16,701 bases of DNA. Source: Ruminococcaceae bacterium UBA3451 (lineage in GTDB: Bacteria > Bacillota > Clostridia > Oscillospirales > Acutalibacteraceae). The stretch lies in NCBI GenBank assembly GCA_002378845.1, contig DFRY01000055.1, positions 1-16,701 of the forward strand, in the 5' to 3' direction. Positions within the stretch are counted from its first letter, which is position 1; each line of letters opens with the position of its first letter. A program made the position numbers and the translations under genes. This document shows positions 15,037 to 16,701 of the stretch, one piece after another. Below the pieces are notes generated by a model. That model worked only from the letters and a program-made list of their open reading frames with translations. It was not told where the DNA came from and did no database searches.

Positions 15037-15066
15037 AGTATAGCCCATTCCGGGGAAGATTGGCAA
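15037..15066 (-). promoter_or_regulatory. Putative promoter of the membrane protein-flavoprotein-sigI-rsgI operon
   Basis: On the - strand TTGCCA (15066-15061), 18 bp, then TATACT (15042-15037). TATAAT overlaps slightly downstream. It ends about 28 nt before the first start codon. It is the only promoter I can see ahead of the five genes; it looks like sigma-A rather than a SigI site. Confidence 0.6.
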
Positions 15067-15105
15067 GCAGTTTTACCGAATTCACACAGAACAAACCGTT
15101 GCAGC

Positions 15106-15141
15106 AAAAAGCGGCACAGCCGAAATTCGACTGTGCCGCTT
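15106..15141 (-). terminator. Intrinsic terminator of the perR-rubrerythrin transcript
   Basis: AAGCGGCACAG (15109-15119) pairs perfectly with CTGTGCCGCTT (15131-15141) over 11 bp around an 11-nt loop. On the - strand the stem is followed by a T-run (complement of 15106-15110). It is about 50 nt after the rubrerythrin stop and separates it from the next operon's promoter. Confidence 0.93.
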
Positions 15142-15166
15142 CGCTATTCGCGATGATGTTCATGAA

Positions 15167-15185
15167 GCAAAATCTGAGATTTTGC
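15167..15185 (-). other. Hairpin directly after the rubrerythrin stop codon
   Basis: GCAAAATC (15167-15174) and GATTTTGC (15178-15185) pair perfectly with a 3-nt loop, 6 bp after the stop. It has no T-run on the - strand. With the strong terminator further on, it gives the transcript a structured 3' end and may stabilise it. Confidence 0.6.
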
Positions 15186-15191
15186 AGCTTT

Positions 15192-15734
15192 TTATTTGAA
15201 ATATCTGTTGAGAAGGCCGATAAAGCCGGAGCCGTGACGGGCTTCGTCCTTCGCCATTTCGTGTACGGTGTCGTGAATGGCATCGTAACCCAGTTCCTTT
15301 GCGCGCTTTGCAATTTGCAGCTTACCTGCGCATGCGCCCGATTCGGCTTCTGCACGCATTTGAAGGTTTTTCTTTGTGCTGTTCGTTACTACTTCGCCAA
15401 GCAGCTCCGCAAAACGGGAAGCATGGTCTGCTTCTTCCAGCGCATACTTCTTAAAGGCTTCGGCAATTTCCGGGTAACCTTCACGGTCTGCCTGACGTGC
15501 CATTGCAATGTACATGCCGACTTCGCAGCACTCGCCGTTAAAGTTGGCAACCAGGCCGTCGTAAACTTCTTTGTCAATTCCCTGTGCAATGCCGACTTCG
15601 TGCTGGCAGGCAAAACTGATTCCTTCCACCTGCTCTACAAACTTCTCTTTCGGCGCTTTGCACTGGGGGCAAAACTCAGGGGCTTCTTCTCCCTCATAAA
15701 CATAACCGCATACGGAACAAACAAACTTCTTCAT
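15192..15734 (-). CDS. Reverse rubrerythrin (rubredoxin domain N-terminal, diiron domain C-terminal)
   Basis: 180 residues. The N-terminal rubredoxin-like domain has CxxC pairs at Cys6/Cys9 and Cys22/Cys25. The C-terminal four-helix ferritin-like domain carries likely diiron ligands Glu68 or Glu71, Glu101 and His104 (EADH), and Glu164 and His167 (EARH). This order is the reverse of classic rubrerythrin and defines reverse rubrerythrin, known in Clostridium acetobutylicum as part of an NADH-driven peroxidase and oxidase system that removes hydrogen peroxide and oxygen. Electrons would come from a separate NADH-rubredoxin oxidoreductase not present here. Start: ATG 15734 with AGGAGG 8 nt upstream. 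It lies 67 bp after perR, so the repressor probably controls it. Confidence 0.93.
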   Translation of the reverse strand: MKKFVCSVCGYVYEGEEAPEFCPQCKAPKEKFVEQVEGISFACQHEVGIAQGIDKEVYDGLVANFNGECCEVGMYIAMARQADREGYPEIAEAFKKYALEEADHASRFAELLGEVVTNSTKKNLQMRAEAESGACAGKLQIAKRAKELGYDAIHDTVHEMAKDEARHGSGFIGLLNRYFK

Positions 15735-15770
15735 TGGATTTTCCTCCTATATTCTATTAAATATTTATTG

Positions 15771-15787
15771 AAAGGCGATAGGCCTTT
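15771..15787 (-). other. Small hairpin between perR and rubrerythrin
   Basis: AAAGGC (15771-15776) pairs with GCCTTT (15782-15787) around a 5-nt loop. On the - strand the sequence after it is CAATAAAT, with no T-run. It may attenuate read-through from perR or mark an mRNA processing point, but the stem is short. Confidence 0.4.
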
Positions 15788-15801
15788 TGGTTGTGGTTGG
15801 T

Positions 15802-16209
15802 TTACTGCTCGATTTTTCTGCCTTGCATACATCGGTCACAGACTCCGTGGAACATGACCTCGCTGGACTCTACATGAAGATGATATCTTCGCGCTACTTC
15901 CGCATTGGCTTCCCGACCGATGAAATCGCCCGGAATATCAATAACGGAACCACAGCCGGAACACACAAAATGAGTGTGTGGGTTTACATTGCCGTCGTAC
16001 CGTTCCTGCCCGTTTACTACACCGACACTGATTATCATTCCGTCTTGTTTAAACTGAGCAATGTTCCGGTAAACCGTACCAAGGCTAAGATCCGGGTAAT
16101 TCGGCTTTAATGTCTGATATACCCATTCCGCAGTCGGGTGGCAGGTCGTTCCGCGAATGGCAGACAAAATCGCTTCCCGCTTCTTGCTGTAGTTTTGTTT
16201 TCTCTCCAT
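15802..16209 (-). CDS. perR: PerR, Fur-family peroxide-sensing repressor
   Basis: 135 residues, slightly shorter than the usual 145 or so at the N-terminus. Every PerR-defining residue lines up with Bacillus PerR at a constant offset of 13: His24 (HPTAEWVY), Asp72 (RYDGN), His78 and His80 (PHTHF) and Asp91, the regulatory iron or manganese site. The Asp at the RYDGN position, where Fur has Glu, separates PerR from Fur. Structural zinc Cys pairs are Cys83/86 (CSGC) and Cys124/127 (CDRC). Recognition helix region: LSLGTVYRNIAQF. Peroxide oxidises the metal-bound His residues and releases DNA. Start: ATG 16209 with GGAGAG upstream. A PerR-box-like dyad lies just upstream, suggesting autorepression, and rubrerythrin follows. 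Confidence 0.93.
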   Translation of the reverse strand: MERKQNYSKKREAILSAIRGTTCHPTAEWVYQTLKPNYPDLSLGTVYRNIAQFKQDGMIISVGVVNGQERYDGNVNPHTHFVCSGCGSVIDIPGDFIGREANAEVARRYHLHVESSEVMFHGVCDRCMQGRKIEQ

Positions 16210-16231
16210 ACTTCACTCTCCAGCTCATAAA

Positions 16232-16246
16232 TAATAATGATTATCG
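16232..16246. promoter_or_regulatory. PerR/Fur-box-like operator upstream of perR
   Basis: TAATAATGATTATCG matches the known 7-1-7 PerR consensus TTATAATNATTATAA at 12 of the 14 defined positions or close to it, and contains the exact 5-1-5 dyad ATAAT-G-ATTAT. It sits 23 bp before perR and just downstream of the -10 box, where bound repressor would block initiation. Confidence 0.65.
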
Positions 16247-16257
16247 TTCTTGTTATT

Positions 16258-16286
16258 ATATTAACACTGCTTTCTGCTTTTGTAAA
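16258..16286 (-). promoter_or_regulatory. Putative perR promoter
   Basis: On the - strand TTTACA (16286-16281), 17 bp, then TAATAT (16263-16258). TATAAT overlaps 3 bp further on, with a 20-bp spacer. The PerR-like box covers the expected start of transcription. Confidence 0.5.
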
Positions 16287-16326
16287 GAGTTTTTTGATAA
16301 AAAATTTAATTTTTTATTCTGCGCGT

Positions 16327-16358
16327 CTGCGCTTCTGCAACTTTGCAGTCCTGCAATC
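16327..16358. repeat. Four imperfect 8-bp units in the perR-yitT intergenic region
   Basis: CTGCGCTT, CTGCAACT, TTGCAGTC and CTGCAATC follow one another at 16327, 16335, 16343 and 16351. Units two and three form the dyad CTGCAA-CT-TTGCAG. This could be a protein-binding array or chance. Apart from this, the hairpin at 16460 and the promoters at either end, I see nothing in the stretch 16287-16537; no credible reading frame is present. Confidence 0.4.
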
Positions 16359-16459
16359 ATACACAGCGGGGAATTTCCTGCGTAAAATAGTGCGGACGTT
16401 TCCTTTAAGAACCGGGTTGCCTGACCATAACCAGTCGTTTTAACCAGCATTTGTATGAC

Positions 16460-16488
16460 AGGAAGAAAAATGAATCATCTTTCTTCTT
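16460..16488. other. A/G-rich inverted repeat in the intergenic region
   Basis: AGGAAGAAA (16460-16468) pairs with TTTCTTCTT (16480-16488) over 9 bp, one of them G-U, around an 11-nt loop. It is low in G+C and has no clear T-run, so terminator function is doubtful. Confidence 0.3.
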
Positions 16489-16539
16489 ATTCTCGTGGAA
16501 TTTCCAGATAATTCAGGGCAAAATTTAGGTAATATTATG

Positions 16540-16568
16540 TTTGATTTATAAACAGGATTTGGTACAAT
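16540..16568 (+). promoter_or_regulatory. Putative promoter of the YitT-like gene
   Basis: TTTGAT (16540-16545), 17 bp, then TACAAT (16563-16568), or TTGATT with 16 bp. It leaves a leader of about 60 nt to the start codon at 16638. No dyad operator is seen in it. Confidence 0.5.
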
Positions 16569-16637
16569 AGCATAGGACAAATTCCCCAGAATTTCGGCAG
16601 AATCCTACAGGGACAAATGCCTGACAACGAGGTCGTT

Positions 16638-16701
16638 ATGAAGATGAAAACGAAAGCAATCATTAAAGATTATTTTCTGATTACCGTCAGCACACTTTTA
16701 T
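16638..16701 (+). CDS. YitT-like (DUF161) membrane protein, 3'-truncated by the window
   Basis: Only 21 codons are visible: ATG at 16638, then KMKTKAIIKDYFLITVSTLL. The positively charged start followed by KDYFLITxxTLL resembles the first membrane helix of YitT-family proteins, predicted multi-pass membrane proteins of unknown function that often carry a C-terminal DUF2179 domain. GAGGTC lies only 3-4 nt before the first ATG and 9-10 nt before a second ATG at 16644, so either may be the start. The reading rests on a short N-terminus and a promoter at a suitable distance. Confidence 0.6.
   Translation, partial: MKMKTKAIIKDYFLITVSTLL

Noticed and set aside
15060..15857. A 265-codon + strand frame across rubrerythrin
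   Set aside because: It runs through a strong terminator and the rubrerythrin gene in antisense. It is rich in Phe and Cys, as expected from a reversed coding frame.

Overview
The window looks like chromosomal DNA of an anaerobic, low-oxygen-adapted Firmicute of the class Clostridia, perhaps an Oscillospiraceae/Ruminococcaceae relative. This rests on strong AGGAGG-type ribosome sites, textbook sigma-A promoters, a SigI/RsgI pair, a PerR repressor next to a reverse rubrerythrin, and a eukaryote-type hexokinase of the kind found in some gut Clostridia. The family-level placement is an inference. No rRNA, tRNA, CRISPR array, prophage or insertion sequence was seen.

Left part, + strand (1-6540): the 3' part of an M24 creatinase/aminopeptidase-like gene that has lost most metal ligands; a CoA-acylating (methyl)malonate-semialdehyde dehydrogenase-like gene 27 bp downstream; a 240-bp gap with two tandem hairpins; a eukaryote-type hexokinase with a strong terminator; an aldo/keto reductase with two C-terminal 4Fe-4S motifs behind a promoter of the MerR-controlled type (19-bp spacer filled by a 16-bp perfect palindrome); and a 12-helix MFS exporter.

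Middle part, - strand (6559-9659): a GntR-headed, LacI-type-sensor repressor convergent with the MFS gene, behind an exact-consensus promoter overlapped by an inverted repeat; a nitroreductase with its own exact-consensus promoter; and an iron-dependent alcohol dehydrogenase. A 76-bp inverted repeat with internal hairpins separates these from the next operon.

Right-middle part, - strand (15066 down to 9847): a probable five-gene operon read from right to left: a COG2426-like small membrane protein interrupted by one in-frame TGA, a BaiN/HI0933-family flavoprotein, a COG2509-type flavoprotein, the alternative sigma factor SigI and its membrane anti-sigma partner RsgI, which carries a Ser/Thr/Gly/Lys-rich outer tail. 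Gaps are 18, 14 and about 28 bp, then a 4-bp overlap, with no terminator between them.

Right part (15192-16701): a - strand peroxide-defence pair, perR followed by reverse rubrerythrin, with a PerR-box-like sequence downstream of the perR promoter. A long non-coding stretch follows, holding an 8-bp-period repeat, then the start of a + strand YitT-like membrane protein that runs off the window.

The clearest points for a second look are the operon joining flavoproteins to SigI-RsgI, the TGA-interrupted membrane gene at its head, the MerR-type promoter of the ferredoxin-fused reductase, and the structured inverted repeat at 9735-9810. I did not find a clear-cut wholly new system.
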